Of a stretch of DNA of 50,491 nt, positions 50,415-50,491 are shown piece by piece. The translations under genes and the position numbers were made by a program. This DNA is from Mycobacterium celatum (GTDB taxonomy: Bacteria; Actinomycetota; Actinomycetes; Mycobacteriales; Mycobacteriaceae): the NCBI RefSeq assembly GCF_002101595.1, contig NZ_LQOM01000014.1:169539-220029 (forward strand), written 5' to 3'. Position 1 is the first letter of the stretch. Each line of letters begins with the position of its first letter. Below the pieces are notes generated by a model that saw only the letters and a list, made by a program, of their open reading frames with translations, made no database searches and was not told the origin of the DNA.

Positions 50415-50491
50415 ACCTCTCCGTCGGCAACCCAGGCGACTGCCTCATCGACGGTGCCCACCGTCGTCACGCCCGCCGGTAACGGCGGGCG
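50402..50491 (-). CDS. cobK: 3' end of cobK, precorrin-6A reductase (partial)
   Basis: On the minus strand a frame is open from the window edge to a TAA at 50402-50404, giving the last 29 residues. They read R-P-P-L-P-A-G-V-T-T-V-G-T-V-D-E-A-V-A-W-V-A and a short tail, which fits the C-terminus of CobK/CbiJ: a P-P-x-P-x-G-V-x-T-V turn followed by an E-A-x-x-W helix. CobK reduces precorrin-6A with NADPH. Few residues are present, but the nearby cob genes support the call. Confidence 0.72.
   Translation of the reverse strand, partial: RPPLPAGVTTVGTVDEAVAWVADGEVQSR
50471..50490. terminator. Possible hairpin downstream of relE
   Basis: GCCCGCCG, GTAA, CGGCGGGC: a perfect 8-bp stem with a four-base loop, 56 bp after the relE stop. 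It lies within the cobK coding end and the window stops right after it, so no T-run can be checked. It could end relBE transcription or be a by-product of the codons. Confidence 0.3.

Overview
The window is high-GC actinobacterial DNA, and its gene content places it in a Mycobacterium. It carries rbpA, a two-module mycoketide synthase of the Pks12 type, Ppm and Lnt for lipoglycan and lipoprotein synthesis, an F420/FMN (PPOX) protein, and aerobic cobalamin genes (cobN, cobG, cobH, fused cobI-cobJ, and the tail of cobK). From memory, the gene order follows M. tuberculosis Rv2045c-Rv2054, then Rv2061c-Rv2062c and Rv2064-Rv2066, with losses and insertions. It is not M. tuberculosis: lnt and ppm are separate genes, the Rv2055c-Rv2060 stretch is missing, and other genes lie between cobN and cobG. 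I cannot name the species.

Layout. 1-8.4 kb: the end of a cyclase/prenyltransferase-like gene, a methyltransferase divergent from a TetR regulator with a clear palindromic operator between them, three membrane-protein genes (DUF6328-like, DoxX with an 11-residue repeat tail, RDD), then a leftward set lipT - phosphotransferase fusion - gluconokinase, with the lipoprotein lppI divergent from lipT. 8.4-23.9 kb: a leftward lipid locus made of a small Cys-rich protein, the 4119-residue Pks12-type synthase, and an SDR / rifampin-phosphotransferase-like fusion (Rv2047c type). 24.1-30.5 kb: rbpA, ppm, lnt, an amidohydrolase, fxsA, a dienelactone hydrolase and a PPOX protein. 30.5-46.1 kb: cobN on the minus strand and cobG-cobH-cobIJ on the plus strand, separated by about 8.8 kb of accessory genes (SDR, flavin monooxygenase, NTF2-like protein, FAD oxidoreductase, a large LuxR regulator, and a frameshifted ABC importer). 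46.1-50.5 kb: a TIGR03086 protein coupled to a cyclase-ATPase-TPR sensor, a relBE toxin-antitoxin pair, and the 3' end of cobK.

How the genes fit together. The Pks12-type synthase has one methylmalonyl-type and one malonyl-type acyltransferase, as expected for alternately methyl-branched mycoketides. The fusion gene behind it and ppm about 1 kb upstream could supply later steps towards mannosyl phosphomycoketide; that is inference. lnt and ppm overlap by 4 bp, and Ppm makes the polyprenyl-phosphate mannose donor. The cob genes make precorrin intermediates and insert cobalt.

Coding density is very high. No stretch over 300 bases lacks a gene; the longest gaps (about 130-185 bp) lie upstream of rbpA, between the flavin monooxygenase and NTF2 genes, upstream of pks12, between the ABC permease and cobG, between the ABC ATPase and the LuxR regulator, and upstream of relB. 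I saw no tRNA, rRNA, CRISPR, insertion sequence or cobalamin riboswitch.
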